DNA of 52,571 nt, taken from NCBI RefSeq assembly GCF_007676755.1, contig NZ_VEBK01000019.1:1-52571 (forward strand), given 5' to 3'. The position numbers and the translations under genes are program-made. Shown here one piece after another: positions 16,209 through 26,035 of the stretch. The notes beneath the pieces are model-generated. The model had not been told where the DNA came from. It ran no database searches and worked only from the letters and a program-made list of their open reading frames with translations. Positions within the stretch are counted from its first letter, which is position 1. Each line of letters opens with the position of its first letter. The stretch comes from Bacillus sp. FJAT-22090 (GTDB lineage: Bacteria; Bacillota; Bacilli; Bacillales_A; Planococcaceae).

Positions 16209-18019
16209 TCACCTTCCTCATCCATTTCAATTTCTAGTGTAAAAAAGATAGTCGTTCCATGTCCTTCTTCACTTTCTGCCCAAATCCTACCCCCATGAGC
16301 TTCAATCATTTCCCGGGCAATTGCGAGTCCTAGACCAGTTCCCCCCATGGATCTTGCTCTTGCACGATCTACTCGGTAAAAACGGTCAAAGATTCGATTA
16401 ACATTTTCCTGAGGTATACCCATACCTTCATCAGAAATCATCACTGTTAAAGTATGATCTTGAACGGCAACCCCGAACCGGATATTGCCCCCGTCTGGTG
16501 AATACTTAATGGCGTTTGAAATAATATTATCAATTACTTGTGTTAGTTTATCCGTATCGATATCCACGTAATATGGATTATTAGATAGAATACGATGGAA
16601 CGTAACGTTTTGAGACTTAGCTAGCTCGAACCGATCTATGATGCGATTAAAGAACTGATTGAAATTGACAATTTCTCGATTCAAGTCATAATCACTACTA
16701 TCCATTTTAGATAGTTGTAGCAAATCATTTACAAGTCTTATCATCCGTTGAGTTTCCGTTTGTGTTACTTGTAAAAATGATGGAGCAATTTCTTCATCTC
16801 TCCAAGCACCCTCTGCTAGTGCTTCTAAATAACTGCTCATCGTCGTCAGAGGAGTCCGCAGTTCGTGAGAAACATTTGCAACAAATTCTCTTCGTTCCAT
16901 ATCTATTTTTTCTTGCTCCGTATTATCATGTAGGACTGCTATTAACCCGTTAACAAATCCTGTTTCTTTTTGAATAACAGAGAAATTTGTCCGCAATATA
17001 AATGGACGTTCCTGTGTGCTTAAATCAAGGTTTAGAGATTCTTTTAAATGAATTAGATCCTCAAAGGAATGAGCATTATCAATCCCAAGTACCGAAGTAA
17101 TCGGACGATTTAATACCATTTCTCTAGGAATGCGTAATAACCGGATAGCAGGATCATTAATAAGTATAACCCTTCCTTTTCGGTCTGTCGCAATTACTCC
17201 ATCGGTCATATTTGTAAGTACTGATGCTAGTTTTCTTCGTTCTGCCTCTGTTGTTGACTGGGCTTCTTGAAGACGATTCGTTAAATGATTAAAAGCAATT
17301 GCTAATTGTCCAATTTCATCATTACCATATACACGAACTTTTCGTGAGAAATTACCTTTTGCCATAGCTTGTGCTTGTTTTCTCATATCAGATATCGGTC
17401 TGGTAATCGTTTGTGCGATTAATATCCCTAAGACAATCGTAATAGCGAGTGCAACGGCCGTACCTCCCGCAAGAATTTGGTTTATCTCATTCATCTGACC
17501 AAATACATTTTCGATATTCGACTCAATATATAACGAACCAATTACTTCTCCTTGATACATGATTGGTGTTGCTAAAATCCAAACACGATGTGCTTGCCCG
17601 TCGAGTGAAATATTCTCTTGGGCAGTTTCAGAAGTAATAGATAACTTCACTGCTTCATCCATGGAACGTTGCCCAACAATCGATTGGTTGCTTGAATCCG
17701 AAGTTGCGAGAATTTGATATCTTGCATCGATAATTCGCACCTCTTTAATATCAAAGGAGTTTAACCCGGATAAAATGGAACGTAGGCTTTGCTCTAAAGT
17801 AGTATCTTCTTCGTCTCTTTCTTTTAATATTTCTTCCCTTGTGCTAAATTCTAACAAACCTACACGATCCTTAATAGAATCTTGAAAATTATCCTTTAAC
17901 GTTTCCTCTAGCTGTTGTACAAAGTATAAACCAATAATTTGCATCGCAATAATGATAAGTAAAATATAGATAAATACAATTTTTACATGAATTGATTTGA
18001 AATAACCAACCTTTTGCAT
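16199..18019 (-). CDS. walK: Cell-wall sensor histidine kinase WalK
   Basis: WalK senses cell-wall status (lipid II and autolysis products) and phosphorylates WalR. It has 606 residues with complete domain order: TM1 about 13-32, an extracellular PAS/Cache-like domain about 35-180, TM2 about 183-204, HAMP 205-257, cytoplasmic PAS about 262-370, HisKA with the phospho-acceptor His385 in NVSHELRTPL, and HATPase_c with the N box (NAIKYSP) and G boxes. It starts 3 nt after walR. A near-consensus Noc-binding site lies within the coding sequence at 16308-16321. Confidence 0.97.
   Translation of the reverse strand: MQKVGYFKSIHVKIVFIYILLIIIAMQIIGLYFVQQLEETLKDNFQDSIKDRVGLLEFSTREEILKERDEEDTTLEQSLRSILSGLNSFDIKEVRIIDARYQILATSDSSNQSIVGQRSMDEAVKLSITSETAQENISLDGQAHRVWILATPIMYQGEVIGSLYIESNIENVFGQMNEINQILAGGTAVALAITIVLGILIAQTITRPISDMRKQAQAMAKGNFSRKVRVYGNDEIGQLAIAFNHLTNRLQEAQSTTEAERRKLASVLTNMTDGVIATDRKGRVILINDPAIRLLRIPREMVLNRPITSVLGIDNAHSFEDLIHLKESLNLDLSTQERPFILRTNFSVIQKETGFVNGLIAVLHDNTEQEKIDMERREFVANVSHELRTPLTTMSSYLEALAEGAWRDEEIAPSFLQVTQTETQRMIRLVNDLLQLSKMDSSDYDLNREIVNFNQFFNRIIDRFELAKSQNVTFHRILSNNPYYVDIDTDKLTQVIDNIISNAIKYSPDGGNIRFGVAVQDHTLTVMISDEGMGIPQENVNRIFDRFYRVDRARARSMGGTGLGLAIAREMIEAHGGRIWAESEEGHGTTIFFTLEIEMDEEGEWD
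16308..16321. other. Candidate Noc-binding site inside walK
   Basis: ATTTCCCGGGCAAT matches the published Noc consensus ATTTCCCGGGAAAT at 13 of 14 positions. Noc is encoded at 34479-35351. Confidence 0.45.
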
Positions 18020-18022
18020 TTT

Positions 18023-18727
18023 TTACTCCTGTTCTGGATTTCGTAAATAGTAGCCCACGCCTCTTCTAGTTACAATCCATGTTGGATGGCTAGGATTATC
18101 TTCAATCTTCTCCCGTAAACGACGGATAGTTACATCCACTGTACGAACATCTCCAAAATAATCATATCCCCATACTGTTTGTAATAAATGTTCGCGCGTC
18201 ATCACTTGTCCGATATGTTTTGCTAAGTAGTGTAATAATTCAAACTCTCGATGCGTGAGTTCTATCGTTTCTTCTCTTTTTAATGCCAAATAGGCATCCG
18301 GTTGTATAGTCAATGGTCCAATTACAATATCATTCGTAACAACCTCTTCGCCTTCGTTTATCGTCTGATGTCTACGCATATTTGCTTTTACTCGAGCTAT
18401 TAACTCTCTCGTGCTGAATGGTTTTGTAACATAGTCATCCGCACCTAATTCTAGTCCGAGCACTTTATCGATTTCTGAGTCTTTTGCGGTTAACATAATG
18501 ATAGGAAAATCATATTTTTTTCTGATCTCTCTACAAACTTCCATCCCATCTTTATTGGGAAGCATAATATCTAATAACATCAAATCCGGTTGTACGTCTT
18601 CTACCTTTTTTAGAGCTTCATCGCCGTCATAGGCGCAAAATACCTGATAACCTTCTTTTTTTAAATTAAATTGAAGTATATCTGCAATTGGCTTTTCGTC
18701 ATCTACTACTAATATCTTTTTACTCAT
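18023..18727 (-). CDS. walR: Response regulator WalR (YycF)
   Basis: WalR is the essential OmpR-type regulator of cell-wall hydrolase genes in low-GC Gram-positives. It has 234 residues. The receiver domain has the acidic pocket Asp9/Asp10, the phosphorylation site Asp53 and the switch Lys in VTKPF near 101. The C-terminal winged helix spans about 130-230 and ends with TRRGVGYYL. It is the first gene of walRKHIJ. The RBS (AAAGGAGC) is clear. The 215-nt upstream region holds a near-consensus Noc site at 18882-18895 and the terminator of the M23 peptidase gene. Confidence 0.98.
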   Translation of the reverse strand: MSKKILVVDDEKPIADILQFNLKKEGYQVFCAYDGDEALKKVEDVQPDLMLLDIMLPNKDGMEVCREIRKKYDFPIIMLTAKDSEIDKVLGLELGADDYVTKPFSTRELIARVKANMRRHQTINEGEEVVTNDIVIGPLTIQPDAYLALKREETIELTHREFELLHYLAKHIGQVMTREHLLQTVWGYDYFGDVRTVDVTIRRLREKIEDNPSHPTWIVTRRGVGYYLRNPEQE

Positions 18728-18881
18728 GTATGGAGCTCCTTTCGCTCTTTTATTCTATATTTTAAACAAATGAATTATTATTTTTAGATCGTTTATATAT
18801 TAACTCTATCATGCTTTTAAACTCTTCGCATCCTTAATGAATAGAAGGAATGAAGATAGCAGAGTCGATGTTTGTCGAATT

Positions 18882-18895
18882 ATTTCCTGGGAAAT
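18882..18895. other. Candidate Noc-binding site upstream of walR
   Basis: ATTTCCTGGGAAAT matches ATTTCCCGGGAAAT at 13 of 14 positions. It lies in the intergenic region between the M23 peptidase gene and walR. Confidence 0.5.
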
Positions 18896-18907
18896 TGTTT
18901 GAACAAA

Positions 18908-18932
18908 AAAAGACAGCCAAACTAGTGACCGT
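18908..18932 (-). terminator. Terminator of the M23 peptidase gene
   Basis: On the minus strand an imperfect AGACGG..GCTGTCT hairpin is followed by seven T. It lies about 10 nt after the stop codon of the peptidase gene. Confidence 0.6.
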
Positions 18933-18942
18933 CTCTACCTTT

Positions 18943-20418
18943 TTAGTTTAACACAGATAATGGATTAATCGTAACACCATTTTTTTTCACTTCAAAATGT
19001 AAATGAGTACCCGTTGAACGCCCGGTGCTTCCCATTACACCTAGTTTTGAACCTTGGGGAACCACATCTCCTACACTTACACTTATAGAAGAAAGGTGGG
19101 CATATATTGTTTTATAACCATTTTGGTGATTCACAATTATACGATTTCCATAGGTGCCATCCTTGCCGGCAGCTTCGACAACACCATTATCAGATGCTTT
19201 AATCGTGTACCCACTAGGACGTGCTATGTCAATTCCTTCGTGTTGACGCCCCCAACGATAACCCATTTTACTAGAAATATATCCCCCTTCAGCAGGCCAG
19301 GCGAATACGCCAGAACCACGTGAAGGAATAACCTTCGTTCCTTTTAAGACAATATGGTCCTTCGGCTCTTCAAGAATTGTTTCCTCGATAACCGATTGAC
19401 CTACTTGTACCCCATTTTCTTGACGCACTAAGTAAGTAGCTATTTTCTTCCCATCAGAACCTTCTTGTTTTACTTTTGTATCACCTTTGTACATATCTTC
19501 CGTCTCAACAACTTTTTGCGTATGTTTAATAACCTCTTCTGCCTTTTTCTCATATTGAACTTCTACATTAATGAGCGGTTTTAAGACTGTTACATTTAAC
19601 TCCTGCCCTATTTGTAATAACGTAGAGTCTGTAATACCAGGATTTATAGCCATTAGCTCAGCAGATGTTAGATTATACTTTCCTGCTATTGTTCCTAATA
19701 CATCGCCAGCTGCTACCTTATATGTTTCTTGTTCTAATGTACCTTCAAGTAGAAGCTTTACTGCATCATCTGGTGAAACAATTTTGTCTGGATTCACTTG
19801 TACTGTAACTCCAGAGACTTTTTCTTTTAAAACAATATCTTTAATACGCGTTTCATTTTCTTTTAACTCGGGTAAAGTTTCCATAGAATGTTTTCGCGCT
19901 TCCACTGCGTTTAACTCATCTTCCGAAACAAAATGTAATTTAAGTTTATGTACGGCTTCTTGGTAAGCTTCTATGTTTTTGACGCAGACTGCCATCTCGT
20001 CATTAACTGATAATGCAAATGCTGTTGCCTCCACTTCAATTAGTTTATCGAGTTTTTGAAGTGTTGTTTCATCATTTGTAGAAGCTGTAAAAACTTGTTC
20101 TGATACTACCGATAAATTAGAACTAGCTGTTAAAGAGAGATTCTCGTATTGGGAGTGCGAATCTTGAATTTTTCGATCAATCATTGCCTCCATCTCTGTT
20201 CTATCAGACAACGCTCCTACGTATTCTCCATTTGAATATATATGATAAATTTCTTTTAATGTATTACTATCATCTTCTTTTGCAAAAGCCATGTTAAAAG
20301 ATAAACCTGAAATAAGCAAAATTGATATGGTTGCTTTTATCACTATATTTGACTTTTTGTTTGATAGAACAATTGGTCTATTCCCCTTATGTTCCTCATT
20401 CTTTCTTTTCAAAAACAT
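18943..20418 (-). CDS. Peptidoglycan endopeptidase, LysM-G5-M23 architecture
   Basis: This exported or membrane-held wall hydrolase has 491 residues. It has a hydrophobic signal or anchor helix at about 26-46, a variable region, LysM at about 232-276, a G5-type beta region at about 284-362 and a C-terminal M23 (LytM) zinc peptidase. Zinc ligands are His393 and Asp397 (HEGID) and His474 (HLH); His441 and His472 are the other conserved His. It would cut peptide cross-links in peptidoglycan. B. subtilis lacks this gene between purA and walR, but other Bacillales carry it. A candidate WalR box (20526-20542) lies in its promoter region. Confidence 0.93.
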   Translation of the reverse strand: MFLKRKNEEHKGNRPIVLSNKKSNIVIKATISILLISGLSFNMAFAKEDDSNTLKEIYHIYSNGEYVGALSDRTEMEAMIDRKIQDSHSQYENLSLTASSNLSVVSEQVFTASTNDETTLQKLDKLIEVEATAFALSVNDEMAVCVKNIEAYQEAVHKLKLHFVSEDELNAVEARKHSMETLPELKENETRIKDIVLKEKVSGVTVQVNPDKIVSPDDAVKLLLEGTLEQETYKVAAGDVLGTIAGKYNLTSAELMAINPGITDSTLLQIGQELNVTVLKPLINVEVQYEKKAEEVIKHTQKVVETEDMYKGDTKVKQEGSDGKKIATYLVRQENGVQVGQSVIEETILEEPKDHIVLKGTKVIPSRGSGVFAWPAEGGYISSKMGYRWGRQHEGIDIARPSGYTIKASDNGVVEAAGKDGTYGNRIIVNHQNGYKTIYAHLSSISVSVGDVVPQGSKLGVMGSTGRSTGTHLHFEVKKNGVTINPLSVLN

Positions 20419-20525
20419 GTTAAAGCCCCTTCCAAAACTAATGAAAACCTTTTTGGCGTATGCTATTTTTCACACTACTCTAATCTAACATATTTGAAAT
20501 ATAGAAGTGTAGTAATTAACGTAGT

Positions 20526-20542
20526 TGTAAAGAAACTGTATC
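20526..20542 (+). promoter_or_regulatory. Candidate WalR box
   Basis: TGTAAA-N5-TGTATC matches the WalR consensus TGTWAH-N5-TGTWAH at 11 of 12 positions. It lies just downstream of the presumed -10 of the M23 peptidase gene and on the opposite strand, a position that would suit repression. Confidence 0.45.
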
Positions 20543-20738
20543 ATTAGTTCCATTATATTCTATTAGTTTACAAAAAAATGAAAATTAATAAGCTATTCTT
20601 CTGTTTTTTCGACGTTTACGTTTTGAATTTTTCTAAAATAACCTTATTTTATACATGAATTAACTTTATTCATTGTTATATTTGTCATATTAAAAGTTTA
20701 AAACTGCTAAAGTTTGAGCATTTTTTTAGTTAAACGAC

Positions 20739-20775
20739 AAAAAGCTGTCAAAAAGTTTTCACTTTCCAACAGCTT
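20739..20775 (-). terminator. Terminator of purA
   Basis: On the minus strand, AAGCTGT (20775-20769) pairs with ACAGCTT (20748-20742) and a run of T follows. It is 32 nt after the purA stop. Confidence 0.65.
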
Positions 20776-20806
20776 ATATAAAAAACAATAGAATATACCT
20801 ATTTAA

Positions 20807-22093
20807 TTATCTCCAAACACTGGAGATGATATTTGTTTGTGTTCGATCGGGACCAACTGAAAAAATTGAAATTTGTACACCTGTAAGTTGAGAGATACGT
20901 TCTAAATAATGACGTGCAGTTGATGGTAGTTCATCAAGTGTCTTACATTTTGTAATATCTTCATTCCAACCTGGAAGCTCCTCATAAACAGGTTCACATT
21001 CAGCAAGTATACGAAGATTTGCTGGATATTCGGTGATCAGTTCATCTTTGTATTTATAAGCAGTACAAAGTTTGACAGTTTCTAATCCCGTTAATACATC
21101 AATGGAGTTAACTGTTAAATCCGTTAAGCCACTCACACGGGCTGCATGTCTGATAACTACAGTATCAAACCAACCGATTCGACGAGGTCTACCAGTTGTT
21201 GTTCCATATTCTTTGCCTACTTCACGGATTTGATTTCCTACTTCATCAAATAATTCTGTTGGGAATGGTCCATCACCTACACGGGAAGTATAAGCTTTAC
21301 ATACTCCTACAACATGCGATATTTTTGTTGGTCCTACTCCTGCTCCTATTGTCACACCGCCGGCTACTGGATTTGAAGAAGTAACAAATGGATAGGTTCC
21401 TTGGTCAATATCTAACATTACTCCTTGAGCACCTTCAAATAGTACACGACGTCCTTCGTCTAATGCATCGTTTAATACCTTCGAAGTATCTGTTACATAT
21501 TTTTCAATTTCTTGTCCATAACCATAGAATTCTTCCAAAATTTCTTCGACTGTGAATCCGTTTGTTTCATAAAATTTCTCGAACATTCTATTTTTTTCTT
21601 CTAAATTTCGTTCTAATTTTTCTTTAAAGACTTCATAATCTAGAAGATCAGCAATACGAATACCTACACGAGCTGCTTTATCCATATAAGCAGGACCAAT
21701 CCCTTTACCCGTTGTTCCAATTTTATTGGCGCCTCTCCGTGCTTCTTCTACCTCATCTTGCTTTAAATGGTAAGGCAATATTACATGTGCACGATTAGAA
21801 ATGCGCAAGTTTTCTGTGGTGACTCCTCGATCATGTAACCCTTTTAACTCTTTAACCAGTGCTCTTGGATCTACCACCATACCGTTTCCAATAACCGAGA
21901 TTTTGTCTTTGTAAAAAATACCAGAGGGAATCAAATGAAGCTTGTATGTTTCCCCACCAAAAATAATGGTATGACCTGCATTATTACCGCCTTGGTATCG
22001 TGCAATTACTTCTGAGTTTTCCGAGAGAAAATCTGTAATTTTTCCTTTTCCTTCGTCTCCCCATTGTGTTCCAACTACAACTACTGATGGCAT
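20807..22093 (-). CDS. purA: Adenylosuccinate synthetase PurA
   Basis: PurA joins IMP and aspartate using GTP to form adenylosuccinate, the committed step to AMP. It has 428 residues, the normal length. The GTP-binding loop GDEGKGK is at 12-18 with catalytic Asp13 and His41 (NNAGHT). TTTGRPRR near 300 contacts aspartate and GTP. A TTG lies 9 nt upstream, but GGAGGTG is spaced for this ATG, and the family starts with [12 protein letters not shown] sequence. It is a single-gene unit with its own sigma-A promoter (22142-22170). A candidate PurR operator (22186-22227) lies upstream and a terminator downstream. Confidence 0.98.
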   Translation of the reverse strand: MPSVVVVGTQWGDEGKGKITDFLSENSEVIARYQGGNNAGHTIIFGGETYKLHLIPSGIFYKDKISVIGNGMVVDPRALVKELKGLHDRGVTTENLRISNRAHVILPYHLKQDEVEEARRGANKIGTTGKGIGPAYMDKAARVGIRIADLLDYEVFKEKLERNLEEKNRMFEKFYETNGFTVEEILEEFYGYGQEIEKYVTDTSKVLNDALDEGRRVLFEGAQGVMLDIDQGTYPFVTSSNPVAGGVTIGAGVGPTKISHVVGVCKAYTSRVGDGPFPTELFDEVGNQIREVGKEYGTTTGRPRRIGWFDTVVIRHAARVSGLTDLTVNSIDVLTGLETVKLCTAYKYKDELITEYPANLRILAECEPVYEELPGWNEDITKCKTLDELPSTARHYLERISQLTGVQISIFSVGPDRTQTNIISSVWR

Positions 22094-22141
22094 AGCCAAC
22101 ACCTCCGTCAGACTTGTTCAGTCCCGATTTAAATCAGAGTA

Positions 22142-22170
22142 ATTGTACCAAGCGACCAGTCTCGAGTCAA
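22142..22170 (-). promoter_or_regulatory. Sigma-A promoter of purA
   Basis: On the minus strand, TTGACT (22170-22165) and TACAAT (22147-22142) are separated by exactly 17 nt, 49 nt before the purA ATG. Confidence 0.8.
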
Positions 22171-22185
22171 CTAATAACAACAAAA

Positions 22186-22227
22186 AACACGAACAATTAA
22201 TGGTTGTTCCATTAATATGTTCGTGTT
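22186..22227. promoter_or_regulatory. dnaB terminator hairpin and candidate PurR operator
   Basis: The segments 22186-22203 and 22209-22227 form an 18-bp inverted repeat with one extra base. On the minus strand it is followed by a T-rich run (TTTTTTGTTGTT), so it terminates dnaB. Each arm also holds CGAAC: 22190-22194, and the inverse GTTCG at 22219-22223, 24 nt apart. This fits the paired PurBox layout (consensus AWWWCCGAACWWT, inverted). It lies just upstream of the purA -35, as expected for PurR repression. Confidence 0.6.
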
Positions 22228-22232
22228 CGAAT

Positions 22233-23588
22233 TTATGCCGGTGGTGCTTGATGCTGACTCCAGTCAATATTAACAAACTTGTTAAATTCCTTCACAAAAG
22301 CAAGTGTTACTGTACCCGTTGGACCGTTACGTTGTTTTGCAATAATGATTTCAATCATATTTTGATTTTCCGTTTCTTTGTCATAATAATCTTCTCGATA
22401 TAGAAACGAAACAATATCTGCATCCTGCTCAATAGATCCAGATTCACGTAAATCGGACATCATCGGACGTTTATCTTGCCGCTGTTCCACTCCACGGGAG
22501 AGCTGTGATAGTGCGATAACAGGTACTTGCAACTCACGGGCTAATCCTTTTAGTGAACGAGAGATTTCAGAAACCTCTTGTTGACGGTTTGCTTGGCTTC
22601 CTCCACTTCCTTGAATGAGCTGCAAATAATCGATTAAAATCATTCCAAGACCAGATTCTTGTTTTAGACGACGACATTTAGCCCGAATTTCATTCACTCG
22701 GATACCAGGAGTATCATCAATATAAATTCCTGCATTCGATAGACTTCCCATTGCCATCGTAAGTTTACGCCAGTCTTCTGTTGTTAATGCACCCGTACGC
22801 AGTACCTGAGCATCTATATTTCCCTCTGCACAAAGCATACGCATAACTAACTGCTCCGCACCCATCTCCAAACTAAAAATTGCAACATTTTCATCGGTCT
22901 TCGTGGCTACGTTTTGTGCAACATTCAAGGCAAAGGCCGTTTTCCCTACAGATGGTCGTGCTGCTACAATGATTAAGTCATTTCGCTGGAAACCAGCTGT
23001 AATCCGATCTAAATCACGAAATCCTGTTGGTATTCCCGTAACATCGCCTTTTCGTGTATGGAGCTTTTCAATGTTGTCGTATGTCTCAACTAATACATCT
23101 TTAATATGCTTAAAGTCTCCAGCATTCTTTCTGTTAGCGACTTCCATCATTTTTCTTTCGGCTTCTGATAACAAAGCCTCTACTTCATCTTCTCGAGTAA
23201 ATCCGTCTTCTACTATCGTTGTAGCTACACGAATAAGTCGACGTAAAATAGACTTTTCTTCCACTATCTTGGCATAGTGACTTATATTAGCCGCGGTAGG
23301 AACACTATTAGCAATCTCACTAATATAGGAAATGCCCCCAACGTCCTCCAACTCTTTTTTCGCTGAAAGCTCTTCCGTTACAGTTACAACATCTATTGCT
23401 TTCCCTTGATCGCTTAATCTTAACATCGTTTGGAATATCTTTTGATGTGCAACTCGGTAAAAGTCTTCTGACATTACAATTTCTGCGGCAGTTATTAATG
23501 CTTGTGGTTCTAAAAATATTGCTCCGATGACAGATTGTTCAGCTTCCTGGTTATGTGGCGGCACACGGTCCAACAATGGATCGCTCAT
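22233..23588 (-). CDS. dnaB: Replicative DNA helicase DnaB (B. subtilis DnaC)
   Basis: This hexameric 5'-3' helicase unwinds DNA at the replication fork and binds primase and the loader proteins. It has 451 residues. The N-terminal helical domain spans about 10-110, a linker about 150-175, and the RecA-like ATPase has Walker A ARPSVGKT at 210-217, Walker B MILIDYLQL near 305-313 and the DnaB motif ending in ExDADI near 385. The RBS AGGAGAGAGG is strong. It lies 12 nt after rplI and ends the gdpP-rplI-dnaB run at the hairpin at 22186-22227. The symbol follows E. coli naming. Confidence 0.97.
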   Translation of the reverse strand: MSDPLLDRVPPHNQEAEQSVIGAIFLEPQALITAAEIVMSEDFYRVAHQKIFQTMLRLSDQGKAIDVVTVTEELSAKKELEDVGGISYISEIANSVPTAANISHYAKIVEEKSILRRLIRVATTIVEDGFTREDEVEALLSEAERKMMEVANRKNAGDFKHIKDVLVETYDNIEKLHTRKGDVTGIPTGFRDLDRITAGFQRNDLIIVAARPSVGKTAFALNVAQNVATKTDENVAIFSLEMGAEQLVMRMLCAEGNIDAQVLRTGALTTEDWRKLTMAMGSLSNAGIYIDDTPGIRVNEIRAKCRRLKQESGLGMILIDYLQLIQGSGGSQANRQQEVSEISRSLKGLARELQVPVIALSQLSRGVEQRQDKRPMMSDLRESGSIEQDADIVSFLYREDYYDKETENQNMIEIIIAKQRNGPTGTVTLAFVKEFNKFVNIDWSQHQAPPA

Positions 23589-23600
23589 TGACCTCTCTCC

Positions 23601-24050
23601 TTATGCTTCTTCTGTCACATGTACTTTTAATGTCGCCACTACTTCATGATGTAGCTTAACTGGAACGTTTGTAAATCCTAATGCACGAATAGCATCATCT
23701 AATTCCATTTTGCGTTTATCAAGTTTAATACCATGTGATTTTTCTAATTGTGCTGCAATTTGCTTTGTAGTTACAGAACCAAACAAGCGGCCATCATTCC
23801 CTGATTTTGCTTTCAATTCAACTGTAAGTTGCTCTAATACCTCTTTAAGTTTTTTTGCTTCTGCTAACTCTTCAGCTGCCTCTTTTTCTGACTTTTTCTT
23901 CTGTCCTTCTAATGCACTAATCGCAGCTGGGTTAGCTTCTACTGCAAATTTGTTTTTCAATAAAAAGTTATGTGCATATCCATCAGCTACGTTTTTAATT
24001 TCCCCTTTTTTACCTTTTCCTTTTACGTCTTTCAAAAATACTACTTTCAT
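23601..24050 (-). CDS. rplI: 50S ribosomal protein L9
   Basis: L9 binds domain V of 23S rRNA at the base of the L1 stalk. It has 149 residues, with the expected N-terminal domain ([20 protein letters not shown] start, residues 1-50), a long connecting helix rich in Lys, Glu and Ala (about 45-75) and a C-terminal domain. The ATG overlaps the gdpP stop as ATGA, so the two are translationally coupled. GGAGGAAAT is the RBS. Confidence 0.98.
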   Translation of the reverse strand: MKVVFLKDVKGKGKKGEIKNVADGYAHNFLLKNKFAVEANPAAISALEGQKKKSEKEAAEELAEAKKLKEVLEQLTVELKAKSGNDGRLFGSVTTKQIAAQLEKSHGIKLDKRKMELDDAIRALGFTNVPVKLHHEVVATLKVHVTEEA

Positions 24051-26023
24051 TCCGCATTTCCTCCTTCAATTGTTTCAGTAATAGCGTCTTTCAACAAGCG
24101 GATAGCTTCTTCAACTGTTACATCTTTTAGCTGGCACGCAGCATTCGTTAAATGACCTCCGCCATTTAGTTTTTCCATGACCAACTGTACATTTACATCT
24201 CCAAGCGATCTTGCGCTGATACCTATCTTAGAATCACTTTTACGCCCTATTACAAACGAAGCGGTAATATTATTCATCGTTAATAAGATATCAGCAGTTT
24301 GGGCTAAAAGTACCTGGCTATAAGAAATATTTTCGGCCCCATGTGCAATTGCGATACCTTCTCCAAAAAATTCAACCGTTTGTACGATTTTAGAGCGTTC
24401 AATATACGTGTCGATATCTTCTTTTAGTAATCGTTGTACAAGTACGGTGTCCGCTCCATTCGTACGGAGGTATGACGCTGCTTCAAATGTCCTTGCCCCT
24501 GTACGAAGAGTAAAGCTTTTCGTATCGACTATTATACCTGCTAGCATGGATGTAGCCTCTAAACTTGTGATTTTTTTATGTTTAGGCTGATATTCGATAA
24601 GTTCGGTAACAAGCTCTGAGGTAGACGAAGCATACGGTTCCATGTAGACAAGCATTGTATTCGATATAAATTCTTCTCCTCTTCGGTGATGATCAATTAC
24701 GACTATTTTCTCGGCTTTTTGAAGTAACTTTTCATCAATCACCAAACTTGGTTTATGGGTGTCTACAATAACCAATAGTGTTTTATCAGTTATCTTATTC
24801 AATGCTTCTTCTGGGCTGATAAAGCGTTCATATAGTTCTGGCTTTTCCTTTATCTCATCCATTAATCGGGTAACACTGTTATCCAATTCATTGAAATCAA
24901 GCACAACATAGCCTTCAACTTTATTCATCTCAGCCATTTTTCTAACTCCAACCGCAGAACCAATGGCATCCATATCCGGCATGCGATGACCCATTACGAA
25001 TACTTTGTCGCTATCTTGTATTAAATCACGAAGGGCATGCGATATAACCCTAGCCCTTACACGTGTTCTTTTTTCTACTGGATTTGTTTTTCCACCATAA
25101 AACTTTACTTTTCCATTTGGATGCTTGATCGCCACTTGATCGCCACCACGTCCTAAAACTAGATCCAGGCTTGATTGTGCTAACTCTCCAAGCTCTACCA
25201 GTGAGATAGAACCTGCACCGACCCCAACACTCAATGTTAAAGAAAATCCAAACTTTGAAGTGGTTTCTCTTATATCATCTAAAATAGAGAACTTATTTTT
25301 TTCTAATTCAACTAAAATAGATTCGTTAAAAACTGCTAAAAAACGATCGGAAGAAATACGTTTAACATAAATCCCATACTTGGCTCCCCAATCATTCACA
25401 CATGATGTAACAATACTATTTAGCTGTCCACGTGTCTGGTCATCCATTCCTTGTGCAATTTCATCATAATTATCGATAAATAACACACCAATAACTGTTC
25501 GATCCCCGTAGTACAAGGATTCCATTTCTACTTGCTCCGTAATGTCGAAGAAGTATAATAATTTTTCTTCTGCCTTATATAACACCTTGTAGTTATTATC
25601 ATCAAAGGAGATAACCATTTCTTTTGAATCCTCTTGCTTTAAAAGCTGCTGAAAATCCTTAGATATAGAGGATAACTCTTCGCCAATTATCGTATCAAAC
25701 GGTAGTTTTTGAGTCATGTATGGATTGGCCCATTCAATGACATATTGATCATTTATCAATAAAATACCAATTGGCATCTCTAAAAGTGCTTCTTCCCCCA
25801 CTTTTTTCATCCGATAAGAAAGAGTCTCTATATGTCTTTCTGTCTCCTCATATACACGCTGTTCTAAAATCCATGCATATATAGATACTCCAATTACTAA
25901 TAGAGCAAATAATAATCCAACTAACAAATTGTTAGACAGAAGTAAATAAGATGCAACCCCACCGAGTAGCATAAACAAAAAGAGTGGATATCGAATTGGC
26001 CGTTTTCTAAAAAAAGACGCCAC
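24047..26023 (-). CDS. gdpP: Cyclic-di-AMP phosphodiesterase GdpP
   Basis: GdpP hydrolyses c-di-AMP to pApA and so influences wall homeostasis, potassium balance and beta-lactam tolerance. It has 658 residues: two membrane helices (about 12-30 and 33-51), a PAS domain (about 84-165) that binds heme in B. subtilis, a degenerate GGDEF domain (about 170-310), and DHH/DHHA1 catalytic domains with His346, Asp350, Asp352, Asp420 and the DHH triplet at 444-446. All metal-binding residues are present. The start is GTG with AAGGAGC upstream. It lies 12 nt after yybS and overlaps rplI by 4 nt. Confidence 0.97.
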   Translation of the reverse strand: MASFFRKRPIRYPLFLFMLLGGVASYLLLSNNLLVGLLFALLVIGVSIYAWILEQRVYEETERHIETLSYRMKKVGEEALLEMPIGILLINDQYVIEWANPYMTQKLPFDTIIGEELSSISKDFQQLLKQEDSKEMVISFDDNNYKVLYKAEEKLLYFFDITEQVEMESLYYGDRTVIGVLFIDNYDEIAQGMDDQTRGQLNSIVTSCVNDWGAKYGIYVKRISSDRFLAVFNESILVELEKNKFSILDDIRETTSKFGFSLTLSVGVGAGSISLVELGELAQSSLDLVLGRGGDQVAIKHPNGKVKFYGGKTNPVEKRTRVRARVISHALRDLIQDSDKVFVMGHRMPDMDAIGSAVGVRKMAEMNKVEGYVVLDFNELDNSVTRLMDEIKEKPELYERFISPEEALNKITDKTLLVIVDTHKPSLVIDEKLLQKAEKIVVIDHHRRGEEFISNTMLVYMEPYASSTSELVTELIEYQPKHKKITSLEATSMLAGIIVDTKSFTLRTGARTFEAASYLRTNGADTVLVQRLLKEDIDTYIERSKIVQTVEFFGEGIAIAHGAENISYSQVLLAQTADILLTMNNITASFVIGRKSDSKIGISARSLGDVNVQLVMEKLNGGGHLTNAACQLKDVTVEEAIRLLKDAITETIEGGNAE

Positions 26024-26035
26024 TTGATCAGCTCC

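Larger units (their letters stand above)
20419..20806. other. Promoter region of the M23 peptidase gene and 3' end of purA unit (388 nt)
   Basis: AT-rich, with no credible ORF. It contains a TATAAT -10 on the minus strand (20557-20552) with only a poor -35, a candidate WalR box (20526-20542, plus-strand orientation), and the purA terminator at 20739-20775. The middle (about 20580-20730) shows no recognised signal. Confidence 0.5.
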
